A stretch of DNA of 32,557 nt from Candidatus Nanoarchaeia archaeon (GTDB lineage Archaea > Nanobdellota > Nanobdellia > JAQUSD01): NCBI GenBank assembly GCA_028715295.1, contig JAQUSD010000007.1, forward strand, positions 1-32,557. Direction: 5' to 3'. The notes beneath the pieces are model-generated. The model searched no databases, was not told the origin of the DNA, and saw only the letters and a program-made list of their open reading frames with translations. Shown here piece after piece: positions 25,320 through 32,557 of the stretch (position 1 is the first letter of the stretch; each line of letters begins with the position of its first letter). A program made the translations under genes and the position numbers.

Positions 25320-25862
25320 TTATAAGTTGCAGAAGTTAATAACAATTTCTTCATTCATAACTTCAGGATGGAATAATATTCCGTATATCTCCCTTTCCTT
25401 ATGTTTAATAATTACCGGAACTTTTCCTGAAAAAGCAATAACATTAAAATTTCTTTTTGTTGCTTTTTTTGAACACACAAAATAAGCAGGAAATTCATTT
25501 TTTTCAGTGAGCTTGTTCTGCAATACCACAGAAACATCAAACTGCCCTATCATTTCATTTTCAGTTAATTTTTCATTGAAGACCTCTGAGATTATCTGGA
25601 ATCCTGCACAAATACCTAATAAAGGCTTTTTAAATTCCCTAATCCATTTAAAAAGTTCAGCAGTTTCTTCATAATACCTGAAATCCTTAACTGCTGTTCC
25701 TGAAATAATAACTTTTTCTGAATTTTCCAGGTCGCTTTTATTCACAAGAGTGTAGTGTTTCGTAAAAAACTCTTTCTCTAATTTCTTAGCAAGTTCTTCA
25801 AGAGGCCTTACAAACTCGCTTTCACTTAATTTTTCCCTGCATGTGCTTATAATCAGTATCAT
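25320..25862 (-). CDS. Class I glutamine amidotransferase domain protein (GuaA-A-like)
   Basis: PLLGICAGFQIISEVF nucleophile elbow, FHPEV His/Glu motif; 4-nt overlap with dph6. Confidence 0.85.
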   Translation of the reverse strand: MILIISTCREKLSESEFVRPLEELAKKLEKEFFTKHYTLVNKSDLENSEKVIISGTAVKDFRYYEETAELFKWIREFKKPLLGICAGFQIISEVFNEKLTENEMIGQFDVSVVLQNKLTEKNEFPAYFVCSKKATKRNFNVIAFSGKVPVIIKHKEREIYGILFHPEVMNEEIVINFCNL

Positions 25863-26539
25863 TTTTTCACCAGTTCTGCTTTTTTTATTATGAAGTTACC
25901 TGAATAATCCTTGTATTCCTTTTTTGACCCAGTAACTTTTATTTTCTTTTTAAAAAAAGGAGCGTCCAAAACAGTTGTTTCAATTTCACCACCCTCACCA
26001 GCAGGATTAATTCTGTATTTTTCTGAAAGTTCAATTAAATTATTTACCATCTTCCTGTTAATTATTTTTCCAAGATAAGATTTATCAAAAGGATATGCAA
26101 AAACTCCTGATATTATTGTTTTAAACTTGTTTTTGAGGACTTCTTTAAGCAGTTCCCCCTGATTAATAAGCCAAAGAGGGTTAAAACACCATAGCTCTAA
26201 GTCCTTGCATATTTTTTCAATTCTTGAAGCCTGATAAACAGAACGCACTGCACCGCTTACAATACCTTCAATCTTGTATTCTTTCTTTGCTTTTGCTATT
26301 GCCTTTTTCAAATCAATAAGTTCTTCTTCTTTCTGCCCTTTTGTTTTCAGCATTACTATTGGAATCCCTATTGCTCCTGATTGGAGTTTGGTGATATGTA
26401 TATTTGGGGTGTGGAACATATAACTTTCAGGATTTTCAGAAACCAGACTTATCAAACAAACAGCCTTATGCTCCTGCATTGCCTTGTACAACGCAAGACA
26501 TGAATCCTTCCCCCCTGAAAATAAAACTCCCAGCCTCAT
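25859..26539 (-). CDS. dph6: Diphthine-ammonia ligase (Dph6) / PP-loop ATPase
   Basis: LGVLFSGGKDSCLAL PP-loop; GIVSGAVRSVYQASRIEKICKDLELWCFNPLW; NPAGEGGEIETTVLDAPFFKKKI. Confidence 0.93.
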   Translation of the reverse strand: MRLGVLFSGGKDSCLALYKAMQEHKAVCLISLVSENPESYMFHTPNIHITKLQSGAIGIPIVMLKTKGQKEEELIDLKKAIAKAKKEYKIEGIVSGAVRSVYQASRIEKICKDLELWCFNPLWLINQGELLKEVLKNKFKTIISGVFAYPFDKSYLGKIINRKMVNNLIELSEKYRINPAGEGGEIETTVLDAPFFKKKIKVTGSKKEYKDYSGNFIIKKAELVKK

Positions 26540-26579
26540 CAGTAATAAAATAAATAAACTGGTTTATAACATTTATCTT

Positions 26580-26819
26580 TTATTTTCTGAACTTTAAAAG
26601 GATTAAAAAAGCCAAAACCATAGCTATTATGTTAAGTAAAGCAACTAAAATCAAATTGTTTGCCATGCTGTCAATTACAAGAAGAATTACTCCAAAAGCA
26701 TAAAACATAAGGAAATAAGGAGAAACCACTATTGGCTTTTTCTTTTTTATATTGCAGACTGAAACTGCCTGGATAATCCATGCAACCACAACTAAAAACA
26801 ATCCATATTCCGATAACAT
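26580..26819 (-). CDS. Small integral membrane protein (about 3 TM helices)
   Basis: 79-aa ORF with three hydrophobic segments; spaced between oriented genes. Confidence 0.55.
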   Translation of the reverse strand: MLSEYGLFLVVVAWIIQAVSVCNIKKKKPIVVSPYFLMFYAFGVILLVIDSMANNLILVALLNIIAMVLAFLILLKFRK

Positions 26820-26911
26820 ACTCTATAACTATCAATTTGGAATAATAAAGTTTTCCATTATTTTTGAACAGGTTAAAAAGTATATAAGCAGGGAGGTATA
26901 ATTAATAAACA

Positions 26912-27592
26912 ATGGTCGGCATTATTGCAACAATAGGTCCATCAAGCATGGATTTAAGAATTCTCAAAAAAATGGCTGATGCAGGCATGACAATAGGAAG
27001 AGTAAATATGAAATATGCTTCAGCAGATGAACTCATAAGCATAAAAAACAAACTTGATGAACTTGGCGTTAAGCTGTTAGTGGATATATTGAATATCAGC
27101 CAGTTCAAAATTATCAAAAATATTGATTTTGATTATATTGCATTATCCTTCACTGAGTCAGGAGAACAAATAAATAAGCTCAGAAAACTGATGAAAACTA
27201 AAAAAGCAATTATTATAGCAAAGATTGAGAACAGAAAAGGTGTTAAAAAAATGAAAAGCATAATCAACGCAAGCGACGGACTAATGGTTGCAAGAGGTGA
27301 TTTAGGCAAAAACATCAGGCTTGAAGAACTTCCAATATGTCAGAAAATAATAATAAAAGACTGCAATAAGAAAGGGAAATATGTTATAACTGCTACTGAA
27401 ATGCTTTTATCAATGGTTAATTCAAGAACCCCGACTAAAGCAGAAGCAAGCGATGTTGTAAATGCAGTTATTGACGGCTCAAACGCAGTAATGCTCTCAG
27501 AGGAAACTGCAATAGGTAAATACCCTGTTTATGCAGTAAGAATTATGAGGAGATTAATCAAATCCGCTCAAAAATATTTAAGAAGAAAATAA
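26912..27592 (+). CDS. Minimal pyruvate kinase-like barrel protein lacking B and C domains
   Basis: [114 protein letters not shown]; only 226 aa. Confidence 0.88.
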   Translation: MVGIIATIGPSSMDLRILKKMADAGMTIGRVNMKYASADELISIKNKLDELGVKLLVDILNISQFKIIKNIDFDYIALSFTESGEQINKLRKLMKTKKAIIIAKIENRKGVKKMKSIINASDGLMVARGDLGKNIRLEELPICQKIIIKDCNKKGKYVITATEMLLSMVNSRTPTKAEASDVVNAVIDGSNAVMLSEETAIGKYPVYAVRIMRRLIKSAQKYLRRK

Positions 27593-27607
27593 GTAAAAGT
27601 GCATTAC

Positions 27608-28357
27608 TTATTCTATATCAACTCTCGGAGCAACTATGTAAATAAGCTTCATTTTGTCAACAAGGGTGTAATCAATTCTTATTGGATAATCGTCTTTGAA
27701 CTGAATCTTAACTTTTTCAAATATCCCTGCATTTTTCATTATTTTGCCAAGATATTCAACAGAATATTTTGCTTTTGCATGAGGATGATTATTATTTAAT
27801 ATTGCTCCTGAATCCTTGTCAAGAGAAAGACTCATTTTGCTTGTACTTCCAGCAGCCTTCATATTAATCCCATTGCCATCAGCAATTAATATTACATTAT
27901 CAGAAACAAGAGATGCGTCATCAATCCCTTCCTTAATTGGCTTTGAATCAAGCTCAATTTCACCATCATATGAAAGTTCAGGGATTTTATCAACTGATTC
28001 AGTGTTGTTAAGAAGAGGAAGGGAGAATTTTCTTGTCGAACCATTTTTCATAGTTATATCAAGCTGGTTTTCATCTTCATTAAGTTCAATAATAACCTTG
28101 TCAGTTGATTTTGCTCTTTTTAAAACAGAATAAAATTCAGACATATTAAGAGTTATGTCTTTGTCTTCATCAAGAGAGTACTCAGCAAAAACAGATGACA
28201 AAACATTCAGAACAATCATTGCGACTGATGCAGGATCCATTGCAAGAAGCTGTATTCCTTCTTTTTTAAGCCTGAAAGTTCCTTCTGTAATCAAATCAGA
28301 AGCTGCTGAAATACCCTGAATAAAAACTTTTGGCTCTGTCAACAATGCCCGGAACAT
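27608..28357 (-). CDS. pcn: DNA polymerase sliding clamp PCNA
   Basis: LIQLLAMDPASVAMIVLNVLSSVFAEY; C-terminal MKLIYIVAPRVD. Confidence 0.95.
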   Translation of the reverse strand: MFRALLTEPKVFIQGISAASDLITEGTFRLKKEGIQLLAMDPASVAMIVLNVLSSVFAEYSLDEDKDITLNMSEFYSVLKRAKSTDKVIIELNEDENQLDITMKNGSTRKFSLPLLNNTESVDKIPELSYDGEIELDSKPIKEGIDDASLVSDNVILIADGNGINMKAAGSTSKMSLSLDKDSGAILNNNHPHAKAKYSVEYLGKIMKNAGIFEKVKIQFKDDYPIRIDYTLVDKMKLIYIVAPRVDIE

Positions 28358-28393
28358 AAATAGTATTTAACACCCTAAAACATTTAAACTGTT

Positions 28394-28732
28394 TTATGAA
28401 GAAAGCTTTGCCAGCATTCTGTATTTAGTATATATATCTTTATTTGCTTTTGAAAAATCCTGAATAAGCTCTCCCCTCAGCTCAACACCCTCCCCATAAG
28501 GGATTATCATGCCTATTACTCTTAAAAACATGCCTGGATTGATATTTTCAAGAAATTCATCGCTTGGAAGCATTATTGTAACCTGCCCTGTACCATCATC
28601 CAGAACAATTGAAGAAGATTCGTCCTGTTTTTCTATTACTGTCCCGGTAACTCTTACCCTGACATCATCCTTTGTTAAATCACAGATTTCCTTTTCATAA
28701 GCAATACTTCTTCTTTTCTGCCCGTCTGTCAT
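28394..28732 (-). CDS. OB-fold nucleic-acid-binding protein (RPA-like); start MTDGQKRRS
   Basis: DVRVRVTGTVIEKQDESSSIVLDDGTGQVTIMLPSDEFLENINPGMFLRVIGMI; ORF track start at 28810 would run into the divergent gene. Confidence 0.8.
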   Translation of the reverse strand: MTDGQKRRSIAYEKEICDLTKDDVRVRVTGTVIEKQDESSSIVLDDGTGQVTIMLPSDEFLENINPGMFLRVIGMIIPYGEGVELRGELIQDFSKANKDIYTKYRMLAKLSS

Positions 28733-28785
28733 GAACCTTATTAATAGGTAAATAAATTTAAAACATTCCACTTCCATAGTGTTTA

Positions 28786-29574
28786 TTGATGAGCAAAGAA
28801 CATTACACAAAAAACGAATTAAAGAGTTATGCTAAAGGGTGCTATGAATTAGGCGAAGAATTTTATAAAAATTTGAAAAAAAATAAGGAGAAAACACTTG
28901 TAATTGTTGGAGTTAGGGGAGGATATCCAGTATGGCAGGGAATGTTAAATTATATTTCAAAAAGAGTACTGGATGAAAAAAGAGATGACTTGCTCGAAAA
29001 AATAACAGTCCTGTATGTCCCCACCTCAAATAAAAATAAAACAAGGGAGTTTACAAAACAATATTTCAAGGAACTTGGCAAAAAAGACTACAAAAATTTA
29101 ATAATAATTGATGAAGCGAGGAGTGGTGCTTCAGTAAAAGGTGTTTTTGACCAGTTGATTAAACCCTATTTTGAAGATAAAAATATAGAGATGTATATTG
29201 CCTCTGATAAAAACACACAGGAAATCACAACAAAACAAAGGAAAAATGTTATTGACAAATTAAGTGAACAAATTAAAATTAAAACAGTTGATATCCCTGC
29301 ATTTACAATGGACAACAGAAAACTACTGGGTGTAGATTACAAAGTGAATAATCCAAAAACAATAACTGGAAGCGGAAAATATAGCTCAAAAGGCACCAGT
29401 TTTGCAACAATACCCCTCATGTTCAGCCATCCAACACATCCAATAGGTTCAATAAATCCAATACAGAAAAATGCCCAGAAGGAAAAGCTGGAGATAACAA
29501 AAAAGTTCTATAAAGATTTAAGTAAAAAAATAGATGAGTTATATACAGAAGAGAATAAATCAAAGAAAAATTAA
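28786..29574 (+). CDS. Phosphoribosyltransferase-like protein with extended C-terminus
   Basis: NLIIIDEARSGASV matches the type I PRTase PRPP-binding loop pattern; LVIVGVRGGYPVW upstream loop; the rest is unrecognised. Confidence 0.6.
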   Translation: MMSKEHYTKNELKSYAKGCYELGEEFYKNLKKNKEKTLVIVGVRGGYPVWQGMLNYISKRVLDEKRDDLLEKITVLYVPTSNKNKTREFTKQYFKELGKKDYKNLIIIDEARSGASVKGVFDQLIKPYFEDKNIEMYIASDKNTQEITTKQRKNVIDKLSEQIKIKTVDIPAFTMDNRKLLGVDYKVNNPKTITGSGKYSSKGTSFATIPLMFSHPTHPIGSINPIQKNAQKEKLEITKKFYKDLSKKIDELYTEENKSKKN

Positions 29575-29900
29575 CTATAATCTCTCCAGGTGTGTCCACA
29601 TTTTGTACACCTGTAAAACTTTGTAGGAGGCTCATCAGCAGCCCTTGTCTGAACAGTCCAGAAATAAGCTTCTTTATTCTTGCATTTTGAACACTGTTCC
29701 TTAACAACAGGCATTGAAGCTTTTTTTGATTCATCATCCTCTACAGTGAACTTAACTTCCTTAGTTTCCTTTTTCTTTTGTTTTATCTCAATTTCACCTT
29801 TAAGGCATTCATTATGACCGCACCCTGTGCATGAAAGTATGTTTTCTCCTTTTTCTTTTTTAGGCATCATAAGCGCCCCGCATTTACAGCAAAATTCCAT
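29571..29900 (-). CDS. tfs: Transcription factor S (TFIIS/RPB9-like)
   Basis: MEFCCKCGALMMPKK...CTGCG; C-terminal QCSKCKNKEAYFWTVQTRAADEPPTKFYRCTKCGHTWRDYS. Confidence 0.95.
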   Translation of the reverse strand: MEFCCKCGALMMPKKEKGENILSCTGCGHNECLKGEIEIKQKKKETKEVKFTVEDDESKKASMPVVKEQCSKCKNKEAYFWTVQTRAADEPPTKFYRCTKCGHTWRDYS

Positions 29901-30453
29901 GAGTAAACCACCCCACAACAACAGTTAATATATATTTCGGTACGCCTATAAAAGGGATACTGAATGATGCCTTTCCTACAAGCCTTTCCTCAGGTATTTT
30001 ATACTCAAAAGAAAGAATGCCTGCATTTGCATCTCCTTTTGTTGTAAAATAATACTTGTCTTCTTCATAATTTACCATAATTACCCTGTGTATAATAGGA
30101 ATGCCTGTTTCTGTTCTAAAAACAATAACATCACCAATATAGATTTCTTCAGGATCAACTTTCATAATAACAGCAACTTCTCCAGGATAAAGTCCATTCT
30201 GAAAATCCCATGAAGTGCTGTTTAGATTATTATTTTCAAGCCATATTGAATAAGAAGTAATACTGTCCTTATTATGAACCATGCTTTCTGAAACAACAGC
30301 AAATAAATCCGCAACTCCGAACAATCCTAAAAACTGTATAAAAAGAGGATAAGCTATATTAACAAACACCAATGCAAACACAAGGAAAGCCAGCCATGAC
30401 TTCCATCCTTTTCCATGCCAAATGAAATTCCATGCTTTCTTAATTGAATTCAT
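29884..30453 (-). CDS. Signal peptidase I (archaeal/ER type)
   Basis: VVSESMVHN (nucleophile Ser), IGDVIVFRTETGIPIIHRVI, YYFTTKGDANAG. Confidence 0.88.
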   Translation of the reverse strand: MNSIKKAWNFIWHGKGWKSWLAFLVFALVFVNIAYPLFIQFLGLFGVADLFAVVSESMVHNKDSITSYSIWLENNNLNSTSWDFQNGLYPGEVAVIMKVDPEEIYIGDVIVFRTETGIPIIHRVIMVNYEEDKYYFTTKGDANAGILSFEYKIPEERLVGKASFSIPFIGVPKYILTVVVGWFTHGILL

Positions 30454-30490
30454 ATCTGTAAAAGCAAATAATCCTACTTAAAAAAGTTTC

Positions 30491-31063
30491 TTATTTCAGC
30501 CTATTTTCAACAGATTTCCAGTCTATTGAATTAAAGAAAATGTTGATGTAATCTGATTTTGAAAGCCGGTCAGGCATGAATGCGTGTTCAAAAACATCCA
30601 TTACAAGCAGAGGCATGCCACCTGCCGGATGTCCTGCATCATGTTCATTTATCCACATATTAAACAGTTTATCACTGATTTTATCATAGTAAAGTATTGC
30701 CCATCCAATGCCCCTCATATTTCCTGTTGCCTTAAAATCAGCTTCCCAGTTCTCATAACCACCAAAATCCCTTAAAAGTTTCTTAAACAACACAGAATTG
30801 TTCTTAATCGGCTTAAAGTTTTTAGTAAGGTTTCCAAAATAAAGTTCGTGCAGCCTCATGCCGTTAAATTCCCAGCCAAATCTTCTTTTAAGTTCATTAT
30901 ATTCCGGGGTTTCTTTCTCAGCAGTTTCAAGCATGCCTGCAATTTTAACAGAGTTAGCAACATAACCATGATAAAGAGTAAAATGTGTTTTTAGAAGTGT
31001 TTCACTCAAACCACCAATTCCGACCAGCCTGCTGAAATCCTTTGCCTTGTATAACTTAATCAC
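30491..31063 (-). CDS. sodA: Fe/Mn superoxide dismutase family protein (divergent)
   Basis: LLKTHFTLYHGYV, FNGMRLHELYFGNL, GNMRGIGWAILYYD, LLVMDVFEHAFMPD supply four candidate metal ligands (3 His, 1 Asp). Confidence 0.88.
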   Translation of the reverse strand: MIKLYKAKDFSRLVGIGGLSETLLKTHFTLYHGYVANSVKIAGMLETAEKETPEYNELKRRFGWEFNGMRLHELYFGNLTKNFKPIKNNSVLFKKLLRDFGGYENWEADFKATGNMRGIGWAILYYDKISDKLFNMWINEHDAGHPAGGMPLLVMDVFEHAFMPDRLSKSDYINIFFNSIDWKSVENRLK

Positions 31064-31770
31064 CCCACTACAACACTCCCAATCATAAATGGATGTGGTA
31101 TACAGTAATAATCATATGTTCCTGCTGTGTCAAACGCATAGCTGAAAGTTGCTCCGTTTGAAAGAAGCCCTGAATCAAAAAGCCCTGTGTTAGATGTTAC
31201 TGTATGCTGCATGTTCCCCTCATTTGTCCATGTTACAGTTGTCCCCACAGCAACATGGAGTTCACTAGGACTGTAATCATAATCAACTATATTGGCTAAT
31301 GCTGTTAATTCAGTTCCCGGTGTGGTTTCTATTTCAGGATCCTGCCCATCAGAAAATTCTCCCAGAGTGCTTCCAGTGGTAACTTCATATCCTGCATTTA
31401 CCCATCCTGAGTAATGGTCACTTATTCTGTAAACTGTTCCGAATCCTGCATCAACAAGTATCTGAGCGGCTTGCAGGCTTGCACCTGCTGTCCTGCAATA
31501 AATCATAATGGCTTTTGACGAATCCAGTTCGTCCAGTCTTGAGCTCAATTCCCCTACATAAATATTAACTGCACCAGGTATGTGTCCTGCTTCATAGTCA
31601 AATGCAGGTGCAACATCAAGTATTATGACGTCCAGGGTTGAATCTATCAGTTCCTTTGCCTCAACAGCACTTATGTCAACATAATCTGGTGTAAGGTATT
31701 CATTTGTCTGCTGAACACAACCACTAAGAAAAACCGCGATGAATAGTATTGCTAAAAGGTATTTTTTCAT
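31060..31770 (-). CDS. Lipoprotein with rhodanese domain fused to a C-terminal blue-copper (plastocyanin-like) domain
   Basis: Lipobox FLSGC; rhodanese DVIILDVAPAFDYEAGHIPGAVNI...IMIYCRTAGASLQAA; cupredoxin TVTWTNEGNMQHTV...GTYDYYCIPHPFMIGSVVV. Confidence 0.9.
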   Translation of the reverse strand: MKKYLLAILFIAVFLSGCVQQTNEYLTPDYVDISAVEAKELIDSTLDVIILDVAPAFDYEAGHIPGAVNIYVGELSSRLDELDSSKAIMIYCRTAGASLQAAQILVDAGFGTVYRISDHYSGWVNAGYEVTTGSTLGEFSDGQDPEIETTPGTELTALANIVDYDYSPSELHVAVGTTVTWTNEGNMQHTVTSNTGLFDSGLLSNGATFSYAFDTAGTYDYYCIPHPFMIGSVVVG

Positions 31771-31869
31771 TATTTACACCTATAGGTTTCAGGTTAAATA
31801 AATGTTTTCATAGAATGTTAAAATAAAAAACAAACAATTTAAATGATAAATACCAATTATTTCTTCATT

Positions 31870-32557
31870 GTGGCAGGCAATAACTTTTACAGAATAAGCA
31901 AGGAAGAAAGCCTTAAGATTCTGAAAACTTCTGAGAAAGGGCTTAGTGACAAGGAAGCTGTTGCAAGACTTGAAAAATACGGTAAAAATGTTCTTAAAGC
32001 AGAGAAAAAAAACACACCTTTGAAGATATTCCTAAGCCAGTTCAAAAGCGTTATGATTTGGGTTCTTATAGTTGCTGCTTTAATTTCAGGATTTGTAGGA
32101 GAATTAATTGACACAATTGCAATACTCTCTATTGTAATCATTAATGCAATACTTGGTTTTGTTCAGGAATACCGTGCTGAAAAATCAATTGAGGCTATCA
32201 AAAGGATGACTGCACCAAAGGCAATTGTAGTTAGAGATGGTGTTGAAAGAGAAATAGATGCGTCTGAACTTGTTCCGGGTGATATAATAGCAATTGAAGC
32301 AGGTGCAAAAATACCTGCTGATGCAAGAATAATAAAATCAATTAACCTTAAGGTTGATGAAGCTTCTCTTACAGGAGAATCAAGTCCTGTTGAAAAGTAT
32401 GATTATTCTATTAAAAACAGTGCTGTAGTTAGTGAAAGAAAAAATATGATGTATATGGGCACAATTGCAACATACGGAAGGGCTTTTGCAGTTGTAACAT
32501 CCACAGCAATGAAAACAGAATTTGGAAAAATAGCTGGATTAGTTCAGTCAATGGATT
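31870..32557 (+). CDS. P-type cation-transporting ATPase, N-terminal part (truncated by window end; GTG start)
   Basis: Open frame from 31870: VAGNNFYRISKEESLKILKTSEKGLSDKEAVARLEKYGKNVLKAEKKNTPLKIFLSQFKSVMIWVL...LVPGDIIAIEAGAKIPADARII...VDEASLTGESSPVEKYD. Confidence 0.92.
   Translation, partial: MAGNNFYRISKEESLKILKTSEKGLSDKEAVARLEKYGKNVLKAEKKNTPLKIFLSQFKSVMIWVLIVAALISGFVGELIDTIAILSIVIINAILGFVQEYRAEKSIEAIKRMTAPKAIVVRDGVEREIDASELVPGDIIAIEAGAKIPADARIIKSINLKVDEASLTGESSPVEKYDYSIKNSAVVSERKNMMYMGTIATYGRAFAVVTSTAMKTEFGKIAGLVQSMD

Noticed and set aside
29423-29737. 104-aa minus-strand ORF
   Set aside because: Overlaps TFS out of frame and the PRTase-like gene antisense; no recognisable motif.

Overview
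This is an AT-rich archaeal chromosomal segment, gene-dense with short intergenic gaps. It looks like a DPANN-type lineage: it carries Nop10, aIF2-alpha, S27e, L44e, GINS, PCNA, Alba, TFS, Dph6 and a compact fused PriS-PriL-like primase. I support about 48 protein genes, including three under 60 aa that are missing from the ORF track (Nop10, a Lys-rich 39-aa ORF and a 56-aa zinc-finger ORF). One tRNA-Val(CAC), three tandem or direct repeat loci and two perfect palindromic operator-like sites are also visible. Metabolic and stress genes include a form III RuBisCO, an unusually short pyruvate-kinase-like protein, a NifS/IscU operon headed by a Cys-rich HTH regulator, an SOD translationally coupled to a rhodanese-cupredoxin lipoprotein, a half-ferritin resembling encapsulated ferritins, and Dph6 coupled to a class I glutamine amidotransferase. 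The strongest leads are: (1) the 30-bp perfect palindrome, made of two 13-bp dyads, in the promoter of the Fe-S operon regulator; (2) the pyruvate kinase reduced to a barrel domain; (3) a SelB/EF-Tu-like protein with no GTPase motifs next to a stand-alone ATP-cone protein; (4) the rhodanese-cupredoxin/SOD operon; (5) the Dph6-amidotransferase pair. All family calls come from reading motifs by eye. No database search was run.
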